Shown: in pieces, positions 21,850 to 32,913 of the stretch | How the letters are laid out: each line of letters opens with the position of its first letter | Position numbering within the stretch: position 1 is the first letter of the stretch | Assembly (NCBI GenBank): GCA_947652115.1 | Contig: OX393569.1 | Span: 5,107,505-5,171,504, forward strand | Length of the DNA stretch: 64,000 nucleotides | Source: Blastomussa wellsi | Lineage: Eukaryota > Cnidaria > Anthozoa > Scleractinia > Plerogyridae | Reading direction: 5' to 3' | The notes under the pieces: model-generated | The model's database searches: none | What the model was told of the DNA's origin: nothing | Seen by the model: the letters and a program-made list of their open reading frames with translations, nothing else | Position numbers and translations under genes: made by a program

Positions 21850-22870
21850 TCACAACTTTTCAGCTCAATAACGCCCTTCGTTTGGAAACTAGCGCATTTT
21901 GAATTTCAGAGTAATGGCTGTACGTGACCTAGAGTGACGATGTTTGTCACAAAAAAGAAACGTTTATATTATGTTTTTAGCTATTTGAGAAGCCGAAGTA
22001 GTAGGAAAAGTAAATGCTTGTCTGTCCATTGCAGAAGCTCCAGATGTTTACTCTATTTTTCGGCTGCCTTGTTGTTGCACCACTAGCCAATATGGCGGTT
22101 CCATATCCGGCTCTGTAAATTTGGGCGTAACGTTTCGACGAATATCTGCGATTTGGGATGACGTACAGTCCTGAAACTTGGAGAAATCACTTCTTTAGTC
22201 ATCTCCTGTAATATCGCTTTTTCCTAACTTCATTGACTAAATGGCTTTCTCATTAGTGGAATAAAAGTTAGCTAAATTAGAACTCGAGTCGTCAGGTTTT
22301 TAGTTAAGCGGTTTCCCTGGTTTCTGTAAGAAGCTTCTTGTCAGGCTCACCAGGGTTTGCACTGTCACGCAATACAAAATTAAATCGAAAACCATTCGGT
22401 GGATAAAGTCAAGAAATTGCGATATTATAGAAGATAATTAAAGAAGTCATCTCTCCNNNNNNNNNNNNNNNNNNNNNNNNNNNNNNNNNNNNNNNNNNNN
22501 NNNNNNNNNNNNNNNNNNNNNNNNNNNNNNNNNNNNNNNNNNNNNNNNNNNNNNNNNNNNNNNNNNNNNNNNNNNNNNNNNNNNNNNNNNNNNNNNNNNN
22601 NNNNNNNNNNNNNNNNNNNNNNNNNNNNNNNNNNNNNNNNNNNNNNNNNNNNNNNNTAAAAATCCCGAGATAATTATATATTTTTTGACAAACACGATCA
22701 TGAGTTTATGTCACGCACCACCATAACTCTGAAATTCAAAATGCGCTAGTTTCCAAACGAAGCATGCTATTTAGCTGAAAAGTTGTAAAAAGATATAAAA
22801 TTGGCACCTCTTCTGCCTGATGAGGATAAAAACTTTGGTGGCTCTTTAATTTTGGATTTTAGAATTTCAT
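21850..22870. mobile_element. Large foldback element containing the gap
   Basis: The left arm (TTTCAGCTCAATAACGCCCTTCGTTTGGAAACTAGCGCATTTTGAATTTCAGAG, here split for description) returns inverted at 22720-22790 (CTCTGAAATTCAAAATGCGC, TTCCAAACGAAGC). Related copies are at 25806-26690 and, as a single arm in the other orientation, at 42690-43270. The unsequenced bases lie where the palindrome would fold. Confidence 0.65.
22457..22656. other. Assembly gap (200 N)
   Basis: Exactly 200 undetermined bases, a length often used as a placeholder. The gap sits in the foldback element of unit 1. Confidence 0.98.
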
Positions 22871-23175
22871 GATGTTACATGCAAGCCAAGAATATACCAC
22901 CTTTATCGATTAAGGAGCGTTTATAATTTGCAGGCCAGGCTAAAACTGCAAGCCCTAGATTTTCCTCAACATTTGTTCTAAAGTTAAACCCTTTGCTTAA
23001 AAACAGATTTCTTGCACAAAGTCCATTACACCGACGCTTTTAATGACGTTATTGTTGGCATGGAGATTTCACAGCAGCCAATCAAATTTCTGAACTTATC
23101 AGCCAGCTGTTGTCAAGTCAAAAAGATATCATCGTTGTCGAGTGAAACAGGTCAGGTCTGTTTTTGTTCTTGACT

Positions 23176-23199
23176 GAAACTGAAATTGAAACTGAAAAC
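23176..23199 (+). promoter_or_regulatory. GAAA tandem array, IRF-type (unit 1)
   Basis: Four GAAA blocks are spaced exactly six bases apart. The GAAANNGAAANNGAAA arrangement is the binding pattern of interferon-regulatory-factor proteins. Function is inferred from the pattern only. Confidence 0.4.
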
Positions 23200-23953
23200 A
23201 GGTAGTTGTTGTGACTTCCGATTGAATGCATTTGCGGGACGGGGAGAGAGAAAGCGAAAGAGGACTAAAATGTCGGGCTGCTGTAAAAATATGCCATTTG
23301 GCCGCGAAGCTGATGACAACAGATACCATGCATTTATAACCTCCAACCAGCAAAATTCTTATACATTTCCCGGACATTTCGACGCTGCGTCTGTTTTGTT
23401 TTGCCAGTGGGTCTCCGATGAAGGAAGATTCAGGTTTTAGTGAAAACTGTTCTTGCCATTACACTACACAAAATAAATAGTCGAAACCTCCAAAGCTACA
23501 AGGCATCAACTATTTTGCACGCATCTGTATTAAAACTTTTAATGAAGCAAAATGTCTGTGTAGTGAGAACAGATAAGGAGCTATGAGGGCAACTAAAGAA
23601 CTCTTGGATTAACTGGAACCTCTTAGTCGACTGAAACTACTGCAATGAAATAACCGACACTAAGTTTATGTAGGTATTTATATATGCCGTACAAGTATGG
23701 CGAACACTTTCAAACTGAATTCAAACAATTCAGTAGCAGTGGTATCATTGTTAGAATAATGTTGACCTACCTGACGCTGTTGTCTTTTCTAAGTAGCTTC
23801 TTTTGCCGGTCAGCAAAACACAAACGACCGTAGATGGCTTTGAGCTAAAGAAACTAAGTACGGCCAACGGAGCTACAAGCTATCTGTGCTGATGGCTGCT
23901 TTGCGTCCAGCGCCCAAGATTCGTCAATATTTTGCATATTTGAAGACTGAACA

Positions 23954-23977
23954 GAAACTGAAACTAGGGGATTCCCC
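23954..23977 (+). promoter_or_regulatory. ISRE-type site next to a kB site (unit 1)
   Basis: GAAACTGAAACT (23954-23965) matches the ISRE consensus GAAANNGAAACT. One base later GGGGATTCCCC (23967-23977) is a perfect palindromic NF-kB site. The same pair is kept in unit 2. Confidence 0.5.
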
Positions 23978-25155
23978 GCATTGGAGTTAGAAATTTCTTG
24001 ATTACAATTTCTTTTAATAACTTCGCGTGGGCAGGAGCCCAGTAATTATTTGTACTGTGTATTATGCGTGTTTTTTTTTGTATTATGTAAATTTTTCCTT
24101 TGATAAAACTTTTGATTCTTGTGGTTGAAGCGTCTCTTGAAAGGTGTAAACAGTTCGGCTTCCTAGAAAACATCAGCAAATTTCTAGGAAAGGGAGGTCA
24201 TTGAGTATTGGATATGGAATGAGATCAGATTGTGACGTGCCAAATAATTTATAATGGCGTGCGACCAATTTCTTGTTCAGGTCACAAGTTTTGTTTTAGA
24301 ACAAGACGTGATCAAAATATAATAATTTACTTGGAAAACATACTCAATTTGGCAAGATCGCAGACAAAACAATAAACATTTCTCAAGAATTATAAAAAGC
24401 AGGGGGCGTTTTCATGCAAAGGAACAAACACACATCTGATAGTTCAAAGTCAAGTTTGTGACAAGTTTGTACCCAGTGGGGAGGGGTCTGTCGGCCAGCT
24501 GACACAAGAATTCTTGGGAAGTGTTTACTTTGTGAAGGCACTTTCGATTTCTGAGAATTTCAACTTCGTAAAAACCGCAAAAAGATTCAGACATGCAACT
24601 ATATGAAGACTATGTTGACCTAATCAGCATATTTGAAGTCAACCCATATTGGTTGGATTTTAAATGGGAAAATCCGTGGGCTGGATTCGTAAATTGTTTA
24701 AACTAAAATGCCTTCTTTCATATTAAACTAGGAACTAAAATTGTTCAACTTTTTGTGAAAGGCTAGGAAGACCATTCCTTTCAAACTCATTATTACCAAG
24801 TATTTTTGTTCTTGTTGTTGTTAATATTCACCTGAGAAGGCACTCCATGGGACTGGGGACTAGCGCAAGCTGTACGGCACTTCCCATATCGGTATATGGG
24901 CATTGTACGTAAAAGCGGAGTCATTGAAACACACGGGTTTCATTTCTAAGATGAGTGAAAAATATTCACGTTTTCCAGTTGATACATACTGACTTGGGAG
25001 GGAACGCTGTCAAACGGATGCCAGACGCATCTCGCAACAGTTTCATTTGCCAGTATTGGACTAAGAGGACGGAACTGTCCAACAGAAAACCACTTTATGC
25101 CGTTGGAATTTAATATCGGGTTAAATGCACAGTCACAGACTGCTTCAGTTTATTA

Positions 25156-25424
25156 GGGGAATTTCCCTATTGGATAATCCGTAACGAAAGCGAAAATTTG
25201 CGAGTGCTATTTTCGAGGGGCGAGCGGCAAATCAGCGAGTCGCGAGTTTCGTGGGCGCCAGCTGGAATTTTACATTTTCGCTTTCGTTATGGATTTTGTA
25301 GCAAAATAGAGACTGCTCGCAGTCTTCCGTACATGCACCAGGTTTAATAGTCCTCATCTGCGCTCCCAACGCTGGCAACACAAGTTGGTTGCAAAGCAAG
25401 AAGAATTCATCACTTAACTGAAGG
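25156..25424 (+). promoter_or_regulatory. RdRP-type promoter and first exon, orphan copy
   Basis: A kB palindrome GGGGAATTTCCC (25156-25167) is followed by GAAAGCGAAA (25186-25195) and its inverse TTTCGCTTTC (25276-25285). A candidate non-coding first exon ends at the donor AAG|GTACGT (25424). It equals the promoter of RdRP B (29024 on), but here unit 2 follows and no RdRP coding exon lies before it, so this promoter is an orphan or a distal alternative start for B. Confidence 0.45.
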
Positions 25425-25784
25425 TACGTAAGATCTAACAAAAGCTTTGTGTGCGATAAATGAACTCTGCTACTCATGGACGAGCGACGTAGCGTTCATT
25501 TGAGGGAATATCGTGATTGTTCAAGCACTCCACGACATTCGTTTTCTCTTCAGTTTTCTTTCCCAGCCGCAAAGAAAATAAGTGCCTCTGTTCAAACAAG
25601 AATTCGAGCGCATGTAACTAGTTTAAGAAGCAAAGTACAGTGTTGGCGTTTGGGAAGGAAATCGAAAGTGATGGCCTTGCATTTTTCGGTTTCATACGAC
25701 TGCAGGTCGTTGGGAAAGTAAATGTGATAGTCAACCTTTTGGACTTAGGAATGTTTTCCTTTTTCTTTCACGCGTTGACTGGAG

Positions 25785-25805
25785 AGCCAACGGGATGACA
25801 CCACT
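25785..25805. other. 21-base junction insert matching RdRP A
   Basis: The bases between unit 1 and unit 2 are identical over 21 bases to positions 18515-18535 inside the RdRP A gene (the FSGVIPLAD region). Neither flank shares further similarity. Confidence 0.8.
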
Positions 25806-26294
25806 AGCGCACTTTGAATTTCAGAGTAATGGCTGTACGTGACCTAGAGTGACGATAATGTTTGTCACAAAAAACAAACGTTTATATTATGTTTTTAGCT
25901 ATTGAGAAGCCGAAGTAGTAGGAAAGGTAAATGCTTGTCTGTCCATTGCAGAAGCTCCAGATGTTTACTCTATTTTCCGGCTGCCATGTTGTTGCACCGC
26001 TAGCCAATATGGCGGCTCCATATCAGGCTCTGTAAATTTGGGCGTAACGTTTCGATTTGAGATGACGTACAGTCCTGAAACTTGGAGAAATCACTTCTTT
26101 AGTCATTTCCTGTAATATCGCTTTTTCTTAATTTCATTGACTAAATGGCTTTCGTTTAAATTTTTTCCATTGAATGACATTGAAAATGATCTATTGCTAA
26201 TCTGCTTTTCTCATTAGTGGAATAAAAGTTAGCTAAACTAGAACTCGAGTCGTCAGGTTTTTAGTCAAGCGGTTTCCCTTGCGCACAAATTTAT

Positions 26295-26327
<33 letters not shown>

Positions 26328-26990
26328 AACTTTGGTACACCAATATGGCGGCTGGGAAATGGTGTAAACATCTGGAACTTACTTTGGTTATCTAGGCGAC
26401 TGATTATCTGTACTGAACATAGAAACATTTACATAAACACTTTTCCTAATGCTTTTATTTCTCAAATGGCTAAAAATCCCGAGATAATTATATATTTTTT
26501 GACAAACACGATCATGAGTTTATGTCACGCACCACCATAACTCTGAAATTCAAAATGCGCTAGTTTCCAAACGAAGCATGCTATTTAGCTGAAAAGTTGT
26601 AAAAAGATATAAAAATTGGCACCTCTTCTGCCTGATGAGGATAAAAACTTTGGTGGCTCTTTAATTTTGGATTTTAGAATTTCATGATGTTACATGCAAG
26701 CCAAGAATATACCACCTTTATCGATTAAGGAGCGTTTATAATTTGCAGGCCAGGCTAAAACTGCAAGCCCTAGATTTTCCTCAACATTTGTTCTAAAGTT
26801 AAACCCTTTGCTTAAAAACAGATTTCTTGCACAAAGTCCATTACACCGACGCTTTTAATGACGTTATTGTTGGCATGGAGATTTCACAGCAGCCAATCAA
26901 ATTTCTGAACTTATCAGCCAGCTGTTGTCAAGTCAAAAAGATATCATCGTTGTCGAGTGAAACAGGTCAGGTCTGTTTTTGTTCTTGACT

Positions 26991-27014
26991 GAAACTGAAA
27001 TTGAAACTGAAAAC
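26991..27014 (+). promoter_or_regulatory. GAAA tandem array, IRF-type (unit 2)
   Basis: Identical counterpart of 23176-23199: four GAAA blocks at six-base spacing, about 3.4 kb upstream of the RdRP B start. Confidence 0.4.
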
Positions 27015-27765
27015 AGGTAGTTGTTGTGACTTCCGATTGAATGCATTTGCGGGACGGGGAGAGAGAAAGCGAGAAAGAGGACTAAAATGTCGGGCTGCTG
27101 TAAAAATATGCCATTTGGCCGCGAAGCTGATGACAACAGATACCATGCATTTATAACCTCCAACCAGCAAAATTCTTATACATTTCCCGGACATTTCGAC
27201 GCTGCGTCTGTTTTGTTTTGCCAGTGGGTCTCCGATGAAGGAAGATTCAGGTTTTAGTGAAAACTGTTCTTGCCATTACACTACACAAAATAAATAGTCG
27301 AAACCTCCAAAGCTACAAGGCATCAACTATTTTGCACGCATCTGTATTAAAACTTTTAATGAAGCAAAATGTCTGTGTAGTGAGAACAGATAAGGAGCTA
27401 TGAGGGCAACTAAAGAACTCTTGGATTAAAACCTCTTAGTCGACTGAAACTACTGCAATGAATACTTGCCGACACTAAGTTTATGTATGTATTTATATAT
27501 GTACAAGTATGGCGAACACTTTCAAACTGAATTCAAACAATTCAGTAGCAGTGGTATCGTTGCTAGAATAATGTTGACCTACCTGACGCTGTTGTCTTTT
27601 CTAAGTAGCTTCTTTTGCCGGTCAGCAAAACACAAACGACCGTAGATGGCTTTGAGCTAAAGAAACTAAGTACGGCCAACGGAGCTACAAGCTATCTGTG
27701 CTGATGGCTGCTTTGCGTCCAGCGCCCAAGATTCGTCAATATTTCGCATATTTGAAGACTGAACA

Positions 27766-27789
27766 GAAACTGAAACTAGGGGATTCCCC
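27766..27789 (+). promoter_or_regulatory. ISRE-type site next to a kB site (unit 2)
   Basis: GAAACTGAAACT (27766-27777), one base, then GGGGATTCCCC (27779-27789), about 2.6 kb upstream of the RdRP B start. Confidence 0.5.
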
Positions 27790-29023
27790 GCATTGGAGTT
27801 AGAAATTTCTTGATTACAATTTCTTTTAATAACTTCGCGTGGGCAGGAGCCCAGTAATTATTTGTACTGTGTATTATGCGTGTTTTTTTTTGTATTATGT
27901 AAATTTTTCCTTTGATAAAACTTTTGATTCTTGTGGTTGAAGCGTCTCTTGAAAGGTGTAAACAGTTCGGCTTCCTAGAAAACATCAGCAAATTTCTAGG
28001 AAAGGGAGGTCATTGAGTATTGGATATGGAATGAGATCAGATTGTGACGTGTCAAATAATTTATAATGGCGTGCGGCCAATTTCTTGTTCAGGTCACAAG
28101 TTTTGTTTTAGAACAAGACGTGATCAAAATATAATAATTTACTTGGAAAACATACTCAATTTGGCAAGATCGCAGACAAAACAATAAACATTTCTCAAGA
28201 ATTATAAAAAGCAGGGGGCGTTTTCATGCAAAGGAACAAACACACATCTGATAGTTCAAAGTCAAGTTTGTGACAAGTTTGTACCCAGTGGGGAGGAGTC
28301 TGTCGGCCAGCTGACACAAGAATTCTTGGGAAGTGTTTACTTTGTGAAGGCACTTTCGATTTCTGAGAATTTCAACTTCGTAAACACCGCAAAAAGATTC
28401 AGACATGCAACTATATGAAGACTATGTTGACCTAATCAGCATATTTGAAGTCAACCGATATTGGTTGGATTTTAAATGGGAAAATCCGTGGGCTGGATTC
28501 GTAAATTGTTTAAACTGAAATGCCTTCTTTCATATTAAACTAGGAACTAAAATTGTTCAACTTTTTGTGAAAGGCTAGGAAGACCATTCCTTTCAAACTC
28601 ATTATTACCAAGTATTCAGTTTTGTTCTTGTTGTTGTTAATATTCACCTGAGAAGGCACTCCATGGGACTGGGAACAAGCAAGAGTTGATATATTTTGAC
28701 GGCAGAATTCTCAGAAATTGTTGAAAACTAGAGCAAGCTGTACGGCACTTCCCATATCGGTATATGGGCATTGTACGTAAAAGCGGAGTCATTGAAACAC
28801 ACGGGTTTCATTTCTAAGATGAGTGAAAAATATTCACGTTTTCCAGTTGATACATACTGACTTGGGAGGGAACGCTGTCAAACGGATGCCAGACGCATCG
28901 CGCAACAGTTTCATTTGCCAGTATTGGACTAAGAGGACGGAACTGTCCAACAGAAAACCACTTTATGCCGTTGGAATTTAATATCGGGTTACATGCACAG
29001 TCACAGACTGCTTCAGTTTATTA

Positions 29024-29224
29024 GGGGAATTTCCCTATTGGATAATCCGTAACGAAAGCGAAAATTTGCGAGTGCTATTTTCGAGCGGCGAGCGGCAAAT
29101 CCGCGAGTCGCGAGATCCGTGGGCGCCAGCTGGAATTTTACATTTTCGCTTTCGTCATCTGCGCTCCCAACGCTGACAACACAAGTTGGTTGCAAAGCAA
29201 GAAGAATTCATCACTTAACTGAAG
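29024..29224 (+). promoter_or_regulatory. RdRP B promoter and non-coding first exon
   Basis: The kB palindrome GGGGAATTTCCC (29024-29035) and two GAAAGCGAAA sites in opposite orientation (29054-29063 and 29144-29153) precede a candidate exon. That exon contains CAAGTTGGTTGCAAAGCAAG and ends at the donor GAAG|GTACGT (29225). The matching acceptor is CCTACAG (30351), giving an intron of about 1.1 kb and 37 bases of leader before the ATG. Exon 1 of RdRP D has a related block (AGCTGGTTGCAAAGAAGAA). Confidence 0.5.
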
Positions 29225-29639
29225 GTACGTAAGATCTAACAAAAGCTTTGTGTGCGATAAATGAACTCTGCTACTCATGGACGAGCGACGTAGCGTTCAT
29301 TTGAGGGAATATCGTGATTGTTTAAGCACTCCACGACATTCGTTTTCTCTTCAGTTTTCTTTCCCAGCCGCAAAGAAAACAAGAAGCAAAGTACAATATT
29401 GGCGTTTGGGAAGCAAATCGAAAGTGATGGCCTTGCATTTTTCGGTTTCATACGACTGCAGGTCGTTGGGAAAGTAAATGTGATAGTCACCCTTTTGGAC
29501 TTAGGAATGTTTTCCTTTTTCTTTCACGCGTTGACTGGAGCACAAAGCTAGACGATTAAATAAGAGTGGCAACTTGAAGAAATTCACAAATTAAAGCGAA
29601 ACATTCTGTAGCTTTTATCATAATTGCTTCTAAGTAACG

Positions 29640-30300
29640 TAATAGGAACCTCTGCAGTTGGGGTCACGTGAGCAAATTTATGCTTAGGTTTTTTCATATT
29701 ATGGGCTATGTCTTAAAGATTGCCAGAAATTAAAAGACCAGGTAAAAAATAGCAATTTGGCCAAGTTTGAGGCCCCTGGCATTAAAGAATAAGGTTATTT
29801 AATGCATGGAAATGTTTGCTGGAGAGCAAGTCCTTGCGCACAAGCATGCTATCCAACAACGTTTTCCATACAGATCTTTCAACTTTTCAAAAATTCAAAC
29901 TTAACAAAACATCGTTCTTTAATTCCACTTGGCCATTTTTGACAGGATCTTTCCATTTATTGAATATATAACAATTATTCCATGAGCCCGCGTTGGATAT
30001 GAAGTGATAAAATAACCAACGAGCGCGTAGCGCGAGTTGGTTATAATCACTTCATATCCAACAAGGGCGAATGGAATAATTGTTTTAGTAAATTCTCAAA
30101 CCGGGTTTTGCCGCCGATTTTTATTTCCACAATTTTACAAAGCGTAAAATAAAAACTTGGCGCGCTATTTTCCATATGACGTAAAACTCCGACTATTGGC
30201 TCATAGTCGGAGTTTTTTAGCCAATCAAAAAGCTAGAAATGCAATAGTCGGAGCTGAGAATATACTAATAAGCGATAGCCCATAATTCTATAAAAAAGTA
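29640..30300. mobile_element. Foldback MITE with a nested second element
   Basis: The outer part (GTTTTTTCATATTATGGGCT, TTGGCCAAGTTTGAGGCC ... AGCCCATAATTCTATAAAAA) is the family of 4066-4491. An inner piece at about 29950-30265 contains AACAATTATTCCATGAGCCC and its inverse GAATGGAATAATTGTT, and a palindrome on GTCGGAGTTTT. It lies in the presumed first intron of RdRP B. Confidence 0.55.
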
Positions 30301-30388
30301 GATCACGTGACGGCCTAGCTATACAAAGAGCCTTTTGGATGTATCCTACAGGAGTCAGGAATTTGTCCAGCTCATTTTCTCATATCCA

Positions 30389-32406
30389 ATGGCATACTGC
30401 ATCTGTATAGACTTATCAGCAGCCAACATCCAGGCCAGGGGCGCCGAAAGTGAAAACAACATTATACATGTGGAATTTCTAGAGCCTTGTCAAGACAAAT
30501 GCAAAGTCGATCTTGAAGAGCTCAAACCTTTTCTGCTGACAGAGTACCTGAAAAAACGTGGTGTCAGGCTTCAACCAGAAGCTTATGAAGGTCACTTTTA
30601 ATATGGCGCTAACAGACGAAGCGAATCTCTTCTGCAAAAAGTCTTTGGAAGAAGGGATATTTTCAACCTCCAGGAGACAAGAAGGAGAGGACCCTGGGAT
30701 ATTTTGTCAGAAAAGCGGCAAGTACTTTCTCCTCGGTCACTCAGATGAACAACTGAAGAAAAAATCCTGTTACTTGATGAGAGCCACGCATAGAGAAATT
30801 CACGAGCATTTGGCGAAGTTTGGCGACTTTCTTGAAGAGACAAACTTAGGAAAGCGCGCTAGAAAAATTGGAATGCTCTTCTCGACACTTAACAAAGCTG
30901 TTCCATTGGCTGCAAACGAGTTCAACGTCGTTCCAGATATACAGCGTGGAGTTTTTAGATCTTACATTTTTACTGATGGGTGTGGGTTTATGTCCCCGGA
31001 ATTCTCCTCCGAAGTACAAAAAATCTTGGAGCTCGATGATCAGCCCAGCGCCGTCCAAGTACGCTATCGAGGCATCGAGGGCATGCTGGTACTCAAAGAA
31101 GATTTAAAGAAAGTTAAAGTGCAGTTCCACAACTCAATGCAGAAATTCGTCACCTCAGATGAGAACATGCCTGACGATTTCGACTTCACTGATGTTGTGG
31201 ATTATTCCCGTCCCTATGTCAACGGATACCTTGATACTCGAAAGATGATGCTTCTGGCTGAGGCAGGCGTTTCCCCTGAACATTTCGAAGAATTACAGTC
31301 GGGTTATTACACATTGTTGGATGACATTTGCAAAAATGCGGCGTCGGCTGAGAACTTTCTACGCTTAAAAGGGAAAAACGACCGCACCAAAACGGCTCTA
31401 AAGGCTTCAAGGAAACAAGAAGTGGATGAGATGGAGAACCACAGCCACAGCATACACGAGAATTCTTGTTCCTAAGTCGCGAGTAGTGTTTGCTGTTTGC
31501 GATCCTTACAGCAAGCTAGAGTACGGAGAGTGCTACTTCAACCCCACAAAGCCGGATGACGAAGAGAGGGATTTCCTTACAGGTCAGCAGTTTGTCGTGA
31601 TGCGAGACTCCTGTTACCATCCTGGAGACGTGCGTGTGCTGAAACTGACGAAGGAAAAACAAGGGTACGAAAACCTGACGGACTGTCTCGTGCTTCCCGT
31701 TAAAGGCCCACGCCCTCACGCGTTTGAATGCTCCGGTGCCGACTTGGGTGGAGGAGACAAGTTCTTTGTCAGCTGGGATGATAACCTCATTCCAAATAAG
31801 ATAAAAACACCCTGTGCTTATCCTTCTAAAGAGACGACTGGAATTCGTAAATCCATCACGGCCGCATTTGCATTCTCCTACTTAACCTCCATCTTACCCT
31901 CCAGGGTCAAGCTTACTCCCGACAGGATAAATGAAAGAGGTCGAAAAGAAATGGGAGAGTACTTTGCTAACTTCACAGATTTGACCGACAAGATTGAGGC
32001 GACGTACATGTCGTATGCAACTGCTTTTGGACCTTCATCGAGAGAATGCCGAAAACTCAGCAAGATGCTTTACCAAGCAGCCAATTTGACTGAAGACAGA
32101 GTTGGATTAGAAAAGAAGTGGTTGAAGATGAAGAAAATGGAACCTTGCGCTAAACGTGAAGCAGCCGCCAACGAAGTGCTTTCCCACGACACAGCTACTC
32201 TCAGTGAAACATCTCCTCTTCTGCTGAATGCAGATAAGGGAATCTCAGAGAGTGAAAATGCAACCATCAGACAACCCCGCTTCACTTTTATGGGCCGATT
32301 CAGACGACGGCGTCGTCCTTGTAGCGAAGTACACAAGGAGATTGGGAAAAGGGCCAAAGAATTTGTTAAGCTGAAACAGCGTGAATTTAACAGGGTCATA
32401 ATATGA
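30389..32406 (+). pseudogene. RdRP-family gene B, frameshifted
   Basis: The gene starts at ATG 30389 (MAYCICIDLSAA, as in C) and follows C and D closely, but in three frames. It leaves frame near 30555 (after TEYLKKRG) and again near 31430 (between DEMEN and AYTRILVPKSRVV). It also has an insertion of about 14 residues with a repeated GIF (near 30655-30715) and lacks about 12 residues after LRLKG. The active-site region reads GADLGGGDKFFVSWD (first Asp at 31741): the second catalytic Asp is replaced and one residue is added. RYRGIEG and HNSMQKF replace the basic RYxGxKG and RKSM blocks. The C-terminus has an Arg-rich block and keeps EVHKEIGKRAKEFVK. Sequencing or assembly error could explain the shifts; two shifts plus an insertion make a pseudogene more likely. 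Confidence 0.8.
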
Positions 32407-32513
32407 TGACAGATATCAACATGATATGCATAACTGGATCATATTTTCAAAACGGGGTCAAAGAATTTTGTACGTTGTACTCTAAAGACGTTGTTTCGCC
32501 TGTCAATTATGCC

Positions 32514-32760
32514 TTAAGGACGTTAACGCGAAAATTTTCTAACATTGATTTTTTTCTGAGACTTTCACCAATGTCAGAAATGTGAAAAAATGGGGGTCAC
32601 CGACTTCGTTTTGGAGATAACATGCTTGGAAGAACACCCTAAATCTAAAAAATCGCGCTTCGTTAGCGAATACGGTTACAGTGTCTGCAAGCCCAAAAGT
32701 AATGCAAATAAAAAAAATATCTCTGTTGTTTTGTGAAGTATATATGAAATAATTCATATT
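32514..32760 (+). mobile_element. Fragment of TTAA foldback element
   Basis: TTAAGGACGTTAACGCGAAA and the following ATTTTCTAACATTG match the left end of the 15293-16166 element. No right end is seen. Confidence 0.5.
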
Positions 32761-32841
32761 TGAACTGCGGTTGTAGATGAAAGTGAAGAATGATAATCGC
32801 AGTGAATTTCAATTACAAAGAAGAAGCCTGAAAGTAATCAG

Positions 32842-32913
32842 GGCTTCAATGGGATTCGAACCCGTGACCTCCGCGATATACATGCGATGCACTACCAACT
32901 GAGCTATGAAGCC
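32842..32913 (-). tRNA. tRNA-like sequence, probably a pseudogene
   Basis: On the minus strand 72 bases fold as a tRNA. The acceptor stem GGCTTCA/TGAAGCC is perfect, the A box (TAGCTCAGTTGGTAG) and B box (GGTTCGAATCC) are intact, and the T stem has one mismatch. The anticodon arm is poor: the loop reads TGTATAT with G instead of U at position 33, and the closing pair fails. The body resembles threonine tRNA, but no anticodon can be assigned with confidence. It may be a decayed gene or the head of a tRNA-derived SINE. Confidence 0.6.

Larger units (their letters stand above)
21890..25784 (+). repeat. Tandem duplication, unit 1 (about 3.8 kb)
   Basis: From AGCGCATTTTGAATTTCAG to TTCACGCGTTGACTGGAG the sequence recurs in the same order at 25806-29541 with very few differences outside the first 800 bases. 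Unit 1 has an extra block near 25290-25350 that unit 2 lacks. It includes the 200-N gap and one copy of each regulatory cluster described separately. No convincing protein gene is inside; short frames conserved between the units follow from recent duplication and are not evidence for coding. Confidence 0.85.
25806..29541 (+). repeat. Tandem duplication, unit 2
   Basis: Second copy of the 3.8-kb unit, without a gap. It differs by a block of about 55 bases near 28678-28735, the absence of the 25290-25350 block, and a different filling of the foldback element (26285-26470). It lies directly upstream of RdRP B and supplies its apparent promoter and first exon. Confidence 0.85.

Noticed and set aside
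22447..22701. Frame running through the N gap
   Set aside because: It is an artefact of translating undetermined bases.
23964..28406. Short minus-strand frames identical in both duplicated units (71 and 60 residues)
   Set aside because: Identity follows from the recent duplication; composition is not protein-like and one runs into the ISRE-kB pair.
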